64,000 nucleotides of DNA from Grimontia kaedaensis (GTDB taxonomy: Bacteria > Pseudomonadota > Gammaproteobacteria > Enterobacterales > Vibrionaceae). Under the pieces are notes generated by a model. The model was not told where the DNA came from, ran no database searches, and saw only the letters and a program-made list of their open reading frames with translations. The stretch's first letter is position 1, and the number at the start of each line of letters is the position of its first letter. Positions 25,643 through 34,068 of the stretch are shown here, in pieces. The stretch is taken from contig NZ_CP082275.1 in assembly GCF_023746615.1 (NCBI RefSeq), positions 1,922,001-1,986,000 of the forward strand, given 5' to 3'. Both the position numbers and the translations under genes were made by a program.

Positions 25643-27588
25643 GGCAAGGCATTCTCCTGATAATCAAACAAGGCGCCCCGTTGCTGGGCTTTCTCCCTTG
25701 CCGCATTCATCCGCATTTCTTCCTGCACAATACGTCGGGCCAACGCTTCTCCGTCTTCGCCGGGTTGCTGGACCACCGTGATGGTGCTGTTGTGCTGAAT
25801 GGTGCCGGCCTGCGCCTTGGCCATGGCGGGCGATGAACCCGGGTTATCCTCTCCAAACGCCCAATCCCACGCAGAAGACAGGCTATCTTTGGCACCATCC
25901 CAAGCGCCACCTATCCCTTGTCCCACACTGGCCGCGGCATCGGTCACCGCGCTCATGTGCTGCGTGACCCAGCCAATGCCTTCGATGAGCAATGACAGTG
26001 GCGAGAGCGCGAGCTCCAGCCCCGAAGCCAGCCATTCCCCAAACTGTTTGCCTGCGGTGGCCGCTTTACCCAGCTCGGCCGCCGTGGCCGTCGTAGGACT
26101 GAATAATCCGCTGAGCTTTTGTGCTGTCCAATCCAACAGTTCACCCAGTCCCGAGAACAGCGGCAGCAAGGGCGCAAACATTTCCCGAAGCGGCGCAGAA
26201 GCAGCGCGAAACCCTTCCATTACCCCCAGACCAAACGCCTTGATACTATCCCAAAACCGGACAACCAACCCAACGGCTACCGTGAGCGCAGTGATAAGCA
26301 GGCCAATGGGTGTGACGGCAAACGCCAGACGCAGCACCGAGCCCGCGCGGGCCAGTGCCCCCAGTTTTGACGTCAGCATCAGCACCCCGTTTTTCGCCGC
26401 GCCCAAAGCCTGAAAGCCAAAGGCACCCAAAGCCTTTGCCGACAGCAAGACAGACAACACAAACTTACCCGCCATGAGCGTGGCCAGCCCAATCAAGAGC
26501 GGTTGCCAACCGCCCATTGCGCTAACCACACCATGTATCTTTTGCACCAGTTCGACCAGAGTTTCACCAAACGCCCACAGGCCTTTCATCGCCGCGATCA
26601 AACCTTCTGCCACACGGTGGGCATAGGCTTGTAACTGGCCATTGTCAGCGAGGGTATTAATGCTGGTGAGGATGCCGGAGAGTTTCTCTTTCATGAAATC
26701 AAACACCCCCGCTTCCATCACCATGTTGGCGAAACGGGTCCATTGGTCAGCGATGTTTGAGAGCATTCCTGACCAGGTACGGGAAAGCCGCTCCATGGCA
26801 CCGGAGTATTTCTGATCAAAGATTTCAGAGAGCGTTTCTTCAATCGCCTTGCGGTCATTTTTGTTCACCGCCACAGACCGTTGCGACCCAGTGCGGTCCA
26901 TAAAGGCATAAGTGACAGTGTCACCCTTGGTACGCGCTTTGATACCAAATTCTTTCAGGCGTTCGTTCTCGCCGGTCACGGCATCCGCAATCGCTTCCAC
27001 CGCCTGTATCAGGTCTTTGCCCATCGCAGAGGAGGTATTACCAAGGGTCTGTAACAGACCATTAGTCGGATCCATGCCATACGCCCGAAGCTTCACAAAA
27101 GCCTCGTTCACTTCTGCCAGTTCATAGGGTGTTTTGGTCGCGAAATTGCTGACCCAATCCATCGCCTGCTTGGCTTTTTCGCTGCTGCCTTCGGTGGTTT
27201 CCAGAATGGTCTGGAACTTTTCAAACTGGGCGGCGGTATCCACAAACTGCGTTTTGAAGCCCCATGCGCCAAGGCCGGCCACCACCCCCAGTTTCAGTCC
27301 CAGTGAGCCGGCTTCCTGTGTCGTGCGTTGTAATTGGTTAGTGAGGCCGCCGAGGTCTCCACGCAAGCGGGAGAAAGACTGGATAGCCAGCTGCTGTCGC
27401 GCCATGACGCGGTTAGACGCAGCCAGTTTTTGACGAAGGGTGACCTGTCGGTCTGCAAAGGCTTTTGCGGCGCCACCTGCCCCACGGTATTCTTCAGACA
27501 GACGTGCCGTGGTGCGTTGGATACGGCGCACCGGCGCGGTCATTTTGTCCACCGCCTTCAGCACCACGGAGACAGCTAAATCAGCCAT
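25639..27588 (-). CDS. Tail tape measure protein
   Basis: 649 residues. The N-terminus (VSVVLKAVDKMTAPVRRIQR) and the TP901/P2-type core (FETTEGSSEKAKQAMDWVSNFATKTPYEL) followed by long helices and several hydrophobic stretches (about 360-440) are the usual tape-measure layout. It sets tail length and is ejected during infection. Rather short, suggesting a short tail. The start ATG lies inside the end of the E' frame, so the two are translationally linked. Confidence 0.9.
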   Translation of the reverse strand: MADLAVSVVLKAVDKMTAPVRRIQRTTARLSEEYRGAGGAAKAFADRQVTLRQKLAASNRVMARQQLAIQSFSRLRGDLGGLTNQLQRTTQEAGSLGLKLGVVAGLGAWGFKTQFVDTAAQFEKFQTILETTEGSSEKAKQAMDWVSNFATKTPYELAEVNEAFVKLRAYGMDPTNGLLQTLGNTSSAMGKDLIQAVEAIADAVTGENERLKEFGIKARTKGDTVTYAFMDRTGSQRSVAVNKNDRKAIEETLSEIFDQKYSGAMERLSRTWSGMLSNIADQWTRFANMVMEAGVFDFMKEKLSGILTSINTLADNGQLQAYAHRVAEGLIAAMKGLWAFGETLVELVQKIHGVVSAMGGWQPLLIGLATLMAGKFVLSVLLSAKALGAFGFQALGAAKNGVLMLTSKLGALARAGSVLRLAFAVTPIGLLITALTVAVGLVVRFWDSIKAFGLGVMEGFRAASAPLREMFAPLLPLFSGLGELLDWTAQKLSGLFSPTTATAAELGKAATAGKQFGEWLASGLELALSPLSLLIEGIGWVTQHMSAVTDAAASVGQGIGGAWDGAKDSLSSAWDWAFGEDNPGSSPAMAKAQAGTIQHNSTITVVQQPGEDGEALARRIVQEEMRMNAAREKAQQRGALFDYQENALP

Positions 27589-27969
27589 GCGATCCCCCTG
27601 TTCTCAATTTGGCTTCCTGGTGCCAGCGGCGGATATCGGAAAGGTCGAGCGCCCAAAGCTCACTGGGCGGCCAGTGAAAGACCGCCGCTAGATCGGCTAA
27701 CACGCCATAGAGGTGTCCGTCGAGCCGGGCGTCGTTAAAAAACCGGCCACCACATCACTCACGGTCTGGAAATCACTGGCATCCAAATCATCGATGGCCG
27801 ACGGTGGCAGTTCTGCCAGATTGGCAATCAGGCCTATGGATTTTGCAATCTCGCCGCCCTTGGCCGTTTCCATGTGTTTCAAATCGCGTGCTTTCGGACG
27901 GCGTAAAGTGATAACGTCGATGCGCTCACCTTCGACGTCAATCGGGTAATCGAGCGTGATGGTTTCCAT
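27581..27969 (-). CDS. Tail assembly chaperone GpE-E' fusion made by -1 frameshift
   Basis: The first frame (27,697-27,969) encodes a 90-residue tail assembly protein (ITLDYPIDVEGERIDVITLR) of the P2 gpE / Mu gp41 kind. At 27,742-27,736 on the minus strand the heptamer T TTT TTA lies in the zero frame, a textbook -1 slippery sequence. Slippage leads into an open frame that continues NDARLDGHLYGVLADLAAVFHW and ends in a TGA at 27,583-27,581, overlapping the tape-measure start. The extension contains HWPPSELWALDLSDIRRWH, the conserved short E' motif. P2 and lambda make equivalent fusion chaperones by frameshifting between the tube and tape-measure genes. Confidence 0.82.
27697..27969 (-). CDS. 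Tail assembly protein GpE (unshifted product)
   Basis: 90 residues ending PGSTDTSMAC when the ribosome does not slip. Includes KARDLKHMETAKGGEIAKSI and LPPSAIDDLDASDFQTVSDV, typical of phage tail assembly chaperones that bind the tape measure. It shares its start with the fusion described above. Confidence 0.85.
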   Translation of the reverse strand: METITLDYPIDVEGERIDVITLRRPKARDLKHMETAKGGEIAKSIGLIANLAELPPSAIDDLDASDFQTVSDVVAGFLTTPGSTDTSMAC

Positions 27970-27972
27970 GGG

Positions 27973-28479
27973 TTACAGTCCTATGTGTTTGCGCGTGTCT
28001 GCCAGTTGGTCCACACCATCAATCTTGCGCACCATGTTGGCGACATCAATTTCGTGTACTTCTGCCCCGTTCAGCGTGAGCTTGTAATAGCGCAGCGACA
28101 TCGCCACTTTTACCGGCGTGTTCTCACCACTCTTCCAGGTACCAAAATCCACTTCCGTCAGGATGCCGCGAAGCGTCACGACCAACGGGATTTCGGTGCC
28201 GTCTTCTTCCGACAACACGGCGCCCCGCACGGTGAGCGGAACACTGCTGCCCGCTTTGAGCCCAAAGCTTGTCAGTACGTCTTTGTCGAACTTGGACAGG
28301 GTGAAGTCTGTTTCAAGTTTCTCCATGCCCATGTCGACATCGATCGGGAGGTTCATCCCGCCGCCCCGGTATTCTTCGGTTTTCAGTTTCAGCTTGGGCA
28401 GGTTGAGTTCATCAATGACGCCGGCATAGCCTTTGCCATTGACGTACAGGTTCATTTCCCTGAGCGTGTCTTTGAACAT
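27973..28479 (-). CDS. Major tail tube protein FII
   Basis: 168 residues, P2 gpFII family, normal length. LREMNLYVNGKGYAGVIDEL, EEYRGGGMNLPIDVDMGMEKLETDF, and RYYKLTLNGAEVHEIDVANM near the end are typical. Forms the inner tube of the contractile tail. Its start overlaps the sheath stop by one base. Confidence 0.93.
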   Translation of the reverse strand: MFKDTLREMNLYVNGKGYAGVIDELNLPKLKLKTEEYRGGGMNLPIDVDMGMEKLETDFTLSKFDKDVLTSFGLKAGSSVPLTVRGAVLSEEDGTEIPLVVTLRGILTEVDFGTWKSGENTPVKVAMSLRYYKLTLNGAEVHEIDVANMVRKIDGVDQLADTRKHIGL

Positions 28480-29639
28480 CAGACGATCTCCTCAAGGTAG
28501 TCATTGACCAGGCTTGAGCGGAAGGTCACGTGCTCAGCCGGAAACGGGGGCGTGAAATCAAAGTCGAAGAAGACTTTGCCCTGGGAAATATTGGACGGGG
28601 TATTGAGCGCCGGATCAGCCCAGCATTCCCCGCCAATGATAGCGCCGATGGCTTTGAGGTCGCGAAGGTAGGCATTCACCCCTTCGGTGACATCTTCGAG
28701 ATAGGTTTTGGTGATGTTACGGTCGACGGCCCAAAGGTGGGCCCGCAACAGGCTTTCATTGATCATGTCTGCCGTTCGCCGGACAGACAGGAACGCCCAT
28801 TTGGGGTCACTTGAGCAGGTACGGTTACCCCACAGGCGAAAACCGGTTTTCTGGATCACGGTCGCCACCTCGTTTTCATTGAGGTAGTTGGCCCGGGCAT
28901 TGGTATCACCTAGGGTAAAATCCACCGCCCGCTCGGTACCAATGATGCCGTAGATTTCCAGGTTCGACGGTGACCACCAAAAACCCCGGTCATTGTCAGA
29001 ACGTGAAATCAGCCCTGCGACGCGCGGACTCATGGGCTCCACCTTTTCACTGGCTGTGGCCACATCAAACACCCGGGCTTTGGGATCCACAATGTAAACA
29101 CGGGCGCTGCCGAAGTTTTGCCGGTAAGCAATCGCCGCCGCATCATTGGTACTCGGCCCATCGGCGATGATGACCGCACGCAAGCGCTCAGCAATACCCA
29201 TTAACTCAGAGACCACCGCTTGCTGCTCACTGAATCCGGGCACAATCAGGATCCTTGGGGCAACACCTAACAGGGACTCGGCCGCGAGCAAGGCTTGCAG
29301 TCCTTCATAGTCACCGGTATCGGTGTTCACCCCGCCGAGGACATGGGCGAGTTGCTGGTTAGGATCGTCGTCCGTCTCCACTCGGATAACAACGACCATC
29401 GCGCCTGCCTGATCAAAAATGCCATCAATGGCGGAAGGGATAGAACCTGATGTGCCAAGCGGCGCTGCTTCAGAGCGGCGGCCTGCAATCAGGACCGGAG
29501 TATTTAAGGGAAAAAGCGTGGCGTCAGCATCCGGGGCGGTGCCCACTAAACCGATGACTGAGCTTTTGACGGTGCGGATAGGACGGGGTCCCCCATCCAG
29601 CTCGACCACTTCGACCCCGTGCAGAAACTGTCCGGGCAT
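28479..29639 (-). CDS. Tail sheath protein FI
   Basis: 386 residues, P2 gpFI family. FLHGVEVVELDGGPRPIRTV, SSVIGLVGTAPDAD, RVYIVDPKARVFD and the C-terminal FDFDFTPPFPAEHVTFRSSLVNDY block are characteristic. Contractile sheath subunit. The region upstream has been filled by two morons. Confidence 0.93.
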   Translation of the reverse strand: MPGQFLHGVEVVELDGGPRPIRTVKSSVIGLVGTAPDADATLFPLNTPVLIAGRRSEAAPLGTSGSIPSAIDGIFDQAGAMVVVIRVETDDDPNQQLAHVLGGVNTDTGDYEGLQALLAAESLLGVAPRILIVPGFSEQQAVVSELMGIAERLRAVIIADGPSTNDAAAIAYRQNFGSARVYIVDPKARVFDVATASEKVEPMSPRVAGLISRSDNDRGFWWSPSNLEIYGIIGTERAVDFTLGDTNARANYLNENEVATVIQKTGFRLWGNRTCSSDPKWAFLSVRRTADMINESLLRAHLWAVDRNITKTYLEDVTEGVNAYLRDLKAIGAIIGGECWADPALNTPSNISQGKVFFDFDFTPPFPAEHVTFRSSLVNDYLEEIV

Positions 29640-29698
29640 ACGATATCCTCATAGGGCAAGAAATGCCCCGAGGATGCCGTGGGTATTGAGAGAGATTC

Positions 29699-29714
29699 AG
29701 GTGAAAAGGTGCAG
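29699..29714. repeat. Moron boundary motif, copy 1
   Basis: AGGTGAAAAGGTGCAG, immediately after the stop of the moron at 29,716. The same motif follows two other unrelated moron genes (39,597-39,612 and, less well, 58,688-58,703). Confidence 0.55.
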
Positions 29715-29715
29715 G

Positions 29716-30534
29716 TTAGGTGCACCCTTTAAAGTTAAAACTGGCAGTGCCTATAACCTTTTCATCATGGCTGATCAGTGTGAATTCCATTTTCACATAT
29801 TCTTTAAAGGTGCCGTTGTTGTTTTGACACATCATTGTATGAACTTGGGTAATACTCTCCTTAGGGAAGTGACTAGTAGCATGGTTCTCATTTGATTTAG
29901 CCATGATCTCCATGGTGAGCGGCTTGACCACCATTTCCATTGAAGCCACGCTCTCGTCATCTATCGTAAGCATTTTGTTAAAGTTTTCGACCACCGCATA
30001 GATGTTCTTTTGTTGTCCTATTCGCTCATACAACTCGCTTTTGTATTGCACTGCTACCTCATTAAAGTACCTGCGATGCAATGCTTTTACGTCATCAATC
30101 TTTGGCAAAATGTCTTTTGCCTCAGCCATTCTTTTGGTACAACCGACCAGTAGTTTTTTGACTTCGGAGGGTATGGGCTTTTTGCCTTCGTACACCATTT
30201 CATTAATTTCAGCAGTGTAAGTCGGAACACACTCTTTCGATAAAATCGCTGACCAATACGTTTGCATTTCTTCTTCTGTGAGGCGTTTTCTGAAGCTATC
30301 TGCGTACTTTTCTCTGAATGCGTCGGTGTAAACAAAGTCAGTGATCCAATCCTCAATGACAGAATTGTATTTGCGCTCTTCTCGAAGGCTTCTTCGGATG
30401 TCCTCCGCGATAAGGTCAATGTTGACCAATAAGCTTTGGTCGATAAATTGCCTGTATACATCTTGTTGTTTTGCCATGGTTGCAAATGACAACAATGTCA
30501 TCCCAAAAGCACACAATCCAGTTTTCATTTTCAT
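29716..30534 (-). CDS. Secreted moron protein, paralogue A
   Basis: 272 residues from the ATG at 30,534, which follows AAGGA seven bases upstream (an upstream ATG at 30,552 is less likely). An N-terminal signal peptide (MKMKTGLCAFGMTLLSFATMA) predicts export to the periplasm. The rest is helical. It is paralogous to the next gene: (K/E)QDVYR(Q/E)(F/Y)(I/V)D start, shared LSK(E/D)C and TAEI motifs in the middle, a further conserved Cys, and a Cys two residues from the C-terminus, so disulfides are likely. I do not recognise the family. It sits between the tail-fibre block and FI, the place where P2 carries its Z/fun moron. Confidence 0.75.
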   Translation of the reverse strand: MKMKTGLCAFGMTLLSFATMAKQQDVYRQFIDQSLLVNIDLIAEDIRRSLREERKYNSVIEDWITDFVYTDAFREKYADSFRKRLTEEEMQTYWSAILSKECVPTYTAEINEMVYEGKKPIPSEVKKLLVGCTKRMAEAKDILPKIDDVKALHRRYFNEVAVQYKSELYERIGQQKNIYAVVENFNKMLTIDDESVASMEMVVKPLTMEIMAKSNENHATSHFPKESITQVHTMMCQNNNGTFKEYVKMEFTLISHDEKVIGTASFNFKGCT

Positions 30535-30550
30535 CTGCACATCCTTGCGC
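30528..30550. repeat. 23-bp leader repeat, copy 1
   Basis: A 23-base identical sequence spans the ribosome binding site and start of both paralogous moron genes (second copy 31,394-31,416): the trace of a tandem duplication. Confidence 0.8.
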
Positions 30551-30575
30551 ATGGGTTTCTAAACATGTTCGAATA

Positions 30576-31400
30576 CTACGGGCATTCACTAAGAGAGACT
30601 GTGCTCTCTCCTACTCGTCTGTAATGCAAGTCAAACGCGATGTGTCGCACGGATATATAATCTTTAAAGGCCTCTTGAAATTGTTCACATACAACCTGCC
30701 TTAGACTTTCAGTATCGAGCTCGTAGACTTCACCGTCATCGAAAATATCATTAACTAAATAGCGATATTCTAATACCTGATACATGCCAATAATATCGAC
30801 CCAATCGAAGCCTTCCTCTAGCGTTCTGGGTAGCGTTTTGTTTAACTTTTCCGCCGTATCGAAGATCAGTTTTTGCTGTTTTAGTCTTTCAACAAACTCT
30901 GGTAACGCCTTTTTTGTTGAAGTTCTGAACAACTCATTACTTTCTTTTGACCATTTAGTGCGTTTATCAAAGATATGATGGTACTTTTTGATTTTCTCAA
31001 GACACGCTTCAGTGGGCTCAAAGTCATTACTAATGAAAGGCTTTTTCTCAGAGAGCTTGCTCATTATCTCAGCCGTAAAAAGTGAGCTACAGTCTTTAGA
31101 TAGGACGACGCTAGCAAGATATGTAACTTCTTTTTTCGTTAAATATTTCCGATAAATATCAGCTGAGACTTTCTTAAAATCTTCTGTGAAAAGAAGGTTT
31201 TTGACGAAGTGATCCACCACGGGCCAATATTTTTTTTGGTGCGGCTTCAGAGTCTTTTCAACATAGAAGTCAACAATTATTGGAGTGAACCTTGCAACAG
31301 TGTCATCCACATATTCGCGATACACATCCTTCTCTGCTGCAACTGCCACCAAAGACAGACACGCCAGCGTCATCGCACCTAACCAAGCTGTTATTTTCAT
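30576..31400 (-). CDS. Secreted moron protein, paralogue B
   Basis: 274 residues from the ATG at 31,400. Signal peptide (MKITAWLGAMTLACLSLVAVAA), then EKDVYREYVDDTVARF, a helical body with VVLSKDCSSLFTAEI and LSECP at the end. Overall identity to paralogue A is low except in these blocks, so the duplication is old, although the 23 bases around the starts are identical. The role is unknown; periplasmic superinfection exclusion is one possibility for a secreted moron. Confidence 0.75.
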   Translation of the reverse strand: MKITAWLGAMTLACLSLVAVAAEKDVYREYVDDTVARFTPIIVDFYVEKTLKPHQKKYWPVVDHFVKNLLFTEDFKKVSADIYRKYLTKKEVTYLASVVLSKDCSSLFTAEIMSKLSEKKPFISNDFEPTEACLEKIKKYHHIFDKRTKWSKESNELFRTSTKKALPEFVERLKQQKLIFDTAEKLNKTLPRTLEEGFDWVDIIGMYQVLEYRYLVNDIFDDGEVYELDTESLRQVVCEQFQEAFKDYISVRHIAFDLHYRRVGESTVSLSECP

Positions 31401-31416
31401 CTGCACATCCTTGCGC
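31394..31416. repeat. 23-bp leader repeat, copy 2
   Basis: Identical to 30,528-30,550; covers the ribosome binding site and first codons of paralogue B. Confidence 0.8.
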
Positions 31417-31422
31417 GTAAGG

Positions 31423-31821
31423 TTATTGGGGAAAGTCTTGTGGGCCTAGGTTATCGACCGCCCAGACATAAAGGCCGGTGAGCGGCCATTTTGCCTCAAC
31501 GAGTTGATCGCGAAAGACCTGCGTCACCTCTTTTTGGGTAAACGGTAGCGCCGCGCGGAACTGACAAAGGATGTCATGCACCAGACTCGCTTCCCACGTC
31601 CAGGGCTTACTGAACCTCAGCGTGCCGTCTGGCGTGCCTATCGTGCCCAACCCAAAGAGGTGCCATTTGGGGGAGCAGCCGTCCCAGGCATAACCGGTTT
31701 TGACTGTGATTTGACCGTGTTCAATTTTGGCCCACTCATTGTCAAACACGACACCATCAAAAATCGCGTGTTGGTAATAGAAAGGTGCTGAGAGGCGAAA
31801 ACGCCAGACATGCATGGTCAA
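31423..31821 (-). CDS. Phage protein with DUF1353-like motifs
   Basis: 132 residues. ITVKTGYAWDGCSPKWHLFGLG followed by WEASLVHDILCQF recalls the DUF1353 family (short phage proteins with a Gly-Asp/Trp turn and a conserved VHD). Function unknown. It overlaps the next gene by four bases (ATGA-type coupling), so it belongs to the fibre transcription unit. The likeness is from memory and only partial. Confidence 0.55.
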   Translation of the reverse strand: MTMHVWRFRLSAPFYYQHAIFDGVVFDNEWAKIEHGQITVKTGYAWDGCSPKWHLFGLGTIGTPDGTLRFSKPWTWEASLVHDILCQFRAALPFTQKEVTQVFRDQLVEAKWPLTGLYVWAVDNLGPQDFPQ

Positions 31822-32306
31822 CGTTCCTTTTCAAGCTCTTGAGCCACTACCGTAGCACGGGATTCGATGTCTTCGATGACGTTATCAATACCCTTTGTGA
31901 GAAAAGGCAACAAAACGTGGCCCTGCTCGACTTTGCCCAGAAAGCGCTCGGCCATTGCGAAGAACGGCGCGGCGGCGTTGTTGACCTCTTGAAGGTCTTT
32001 GGCCGTGTGCAGATTGATAACCAGTTGAGAGAAGCCATACAGCAGGAGTTGAACCCCATCTGCGGTGGTACCGAGCAGTGATTCCGCATCGCCGGCACGC
32101 GAGGCAATGGCCTCCCTTAACCGATGTACCTGGGCACGCGCCACCTCCTCTGCCGTGAGTCTTTTAACCTCTGCTTCAACCTCGCCTATGCCCGGAACAG
32201 GACCGTCGATAGAAAGGTTTCCCGGGTAGTGCTCAATCTTGTCATCATCAAGGATGAACGGACGTCCTTCAACCAGATTTGAAACTGCCAGTGATAATTG
32301 ACTCAT
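31818..32306 (-). CDS. Unrecognised phage protein of the fibre region
   Basis: 162 residues, soluble; no known domain recognised. The N-terminus (LVEGRPFILDDDKIEHYPGN) is polar; the C-terminus is helical. The position after the fibre genes is where tail-fibre assembly chaperones usually lie, but I cannot see a chaperone motif. Good GGAG before the ATG; coupled by overlap with both neighbours. Confidence 0.6.
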   Translation of the reverse strand: MSQLSLAVSNLVEGRPFILDDDKIEHYPGNLSIDGPVPGIGEVEAEVKRLTAEEVARAQVHRLREAIASRAGDAESLLGTTADGVQLLLYGFSQLVINLHTAKDLQEVNNAAAPFFAMAERFLGKVEQGHVLLPFLTKGIDNVIEDIESRATVVAQELEKER

Positions 32307-32869
32307 AACTCTGCTCCTTGCTCTTCTGGTAGGTTACCCACTTTTATCGCCAACAAGGACGAAGAACCATTGATATCCCCTATGTAGAGGGAAGCCGGCG
32401 CAACATTTTGCCAATACACATCCACAGCAATGACGTCACCCGCCTTAGCTGGTGTGACAAAAGTGGCACCAACAGTAAGATCTATGTTGGAATTCAGGTT
32501 ATTTTTGTTAAAACCAAACACAACTCGGCGCTGCTCATCGGCCACCTTAACGCGGTACTTGTTCCATTGGTAACCGGTATTGACAGATGACCACTGGCGT
32601 ATTGATGTAAAGATGGCATAGAGACCATCCTGGTTGACGGTCACTTTGATCGGAATAGGGATCCATAAATTGGCGGGTTTAGCTCCGAGATTAATGTTTT
32701 TTGAACCGGTATCGTACTGTTCAAAATAGAGCCCACCGCCTTCCTGAATGATGGTACCGGCCTTAAACGCGGCGACTTCTGCGTCAATCTCATCGACTTT
32801 GTTATCAACCACCTCCGTCAAACGGTCTGCAGCGGTCACAAGTCGGGCAATGTCTTCTTCGAGGGCCAT
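32303..32869 (-). CDS. Putative tail fibre / receptor-binding tip protein
   Basis: 188 residues: a short coiled-coil start (LEEDIARLVTAADRLTEVVDNKVDEIDAEV) and a beta-rich C-terminal domain (GLYFEQYDTGSKNINLG to LLAIKVGN) that resembles C1q/TNF-like or collar-fibre tips. The trimeric coiled coil plus beta-jelly head suggests receptor binding. Inferred from position and layout. Confidence 0.6.
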   Translation of the reverse strand: MALEEDIARLVTAADRLTEVVDNKVDEIDAEVAAFKAGTIIQEGGGLYFEQYDTGSKNINLGAKPANLWIPIPIKVTVNQDGLYAIFTSIRQWSSVNTGYQWNKYRVKVADEQRRVVFGFNKNNLNSNIDLTVGATFVTPAKAGDVIAVDVYWQNVAPASLYIGDINGSSSLLAIKVGNLPEEQGAEL

Positions 32870-32878
32870 AGTTACTCC

Positions 32879-33382
32879 TTAAGCTAAACGGTGAACAAGG
32901 TAGCGGCGCATGGTATTGATGGATGCCGTGGCTAGCCGAGCGAGCTCAGGGGCAAAAAGGATGTTCAGGTCTGCGCCTGTATCGACCACAGTGATGGAAT
33001 CCGCCGGCGTACCGTTCAGTGACAGGTCAAAAGCCAGCAACAAATCAATCGTGGGCGATTTATACGCCAAAGCGCCTTCAGAGGCGGAATACACCGCGAG
33101 CAAGGAGCCGTCCTCCAGATAAAACCCCACTTCGCGCACCCAAAAGGCATGGTCCGTGTCATCAATCACATTGAGGTGCAGCTGATGAGTTCCTGCGCGC
33201 TTTCCACTGGCAATCGGGAGCCGGTGGACTTCGCTTTCAAGAGCTGTGCGGGTTTGGTCAGGCGCGTAAGCCCCCTCTCCCAATCCTACCTGGGTGATTT
33301 TGGCATCAAGCCCATCTTGCGTGGCATTAAACAAGGCTTGTAAGCCTGTTTCCGTCAGTGTCGGCACCAGTACGGTACTCAT
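32879..33382 (-). CDS. Tail-collar fibre protein (P2 gpH N-terminal type)
   Basis: 167 residues. STVLVPTLTETGLQALFNATQDGLDAKITQVGLGEGAY is the conserved start of phage tail-collar fibre proteins, and HAFWVREVGFYLEDGSLLAVYS completes the domain. It anchors the fibre to the baseplate; the distal part is short, so the adjacent gene probably supplies the tip. The ATG at 33,382 gives the family N-terminus; the longer frame from 33,499 overlaps gpI and is unlikely. Confidence 0.88.
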   Translation of the reverse strand: MSTVLVPTLTETGLQALFNATQDGLDAKITQVGLGEGAYAPDQTRTALESEVHRLPIASGKRAGTHQLHLNVIDDTDHAFWVREVGFYLEDGSLLAVYSASEGALAYKSPTIDLLLAFDLSLNGTPADSITVVDTGADLNILFAPELARLATASINTMRRYLVHRLA

Positions 33383-33393
33383 GGCATTCTTCT

Positions 33394-34068
33394 CTAGCGG
33401 GAAAGTAGACGGTATCGTGCGACGGCGAAGCGGCGGCGGTTCAGGTGCATTGCTGCACTTACCCCCAATGACACCGGACGCCATCCCACCGGCTGACAAT
33501 CGCCCCGTTGTTTCGTGATCATCCGTTGAGACGGTATCACCAAGCCTATCCCCAGCGTCGCATCCAATCTGGCACCCACCAGAAAGTCAAAGTGGGCACG
33601 GACCGGTTTCACGCTCTCTACGGCCCGCCTGACCGACGCATATAGCGTCGGGTTCAGAAACACGGCATCACTGGTGTAGGGATTGGCGTTGGCCCAGGCA
33701 ATAAACACAAACGTGTGGGGGGTTGATGATTGGATTCTGGCGAGCGCCACATCATCGGTATCTTGAAACCACTCCAGAAAGTCCACCGTGATGCCCAGTG
33801 CTGCGAGAGCCCGCCTGACCGCGCCCACGGTCCCCTTGTGACGGTGGATAGTGGCGGCCTGCTTGATGGTCTCGCGTTGAAGGGCTTCCGGCCACTGTGC
33901 ATCCCAGTCTTCCACCGACAAGGACCAGGCGAGCCAGGGCAATAAATCTTTCGGGCAGGTATCAGGGTGCCAAAGCTGTCCGTTCGGTACCGGAATATCT
34001 CTGCAGAGACTTTGCTCGAGGGCCCGCTCTTCCCCTGAGGCATTGGGCGGTAGCAGCGATTTATTCAT
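33394..34068 (-). CDS. Tail protein I (baseplate)
   Basis: 224 residues of the P2 gpI family: LPPNASGEERALEQSLCRDIP, PKDLLPWLAWSLSVEDWD, RHKGTVGAVRRALAALG, then PVRAHFDFLVGA. Baseplate wedge component. Overlaps gpJ by eight bases. Confidence 0.93.
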   Translation of the reverse strand: MNKSLLPPNASGEERALEQSLCRDIPVPNGQLWHPDTCPKDLLPWLAWSLSVEDWDAQWPEALQRETIKQAATIHRHKGTVGAVRRALAALGITVDFLEWFQDTDDVALARIQSSTPHTFVFIAWANANPYTSDAVFLNPTLYASVRRAVESVKPVRAHFDFLVGARLDATLGIGLVIPSQRMITKQRGDCQPVGWRPVSLGVSAAMHLNRRRFAVARYRLLSR

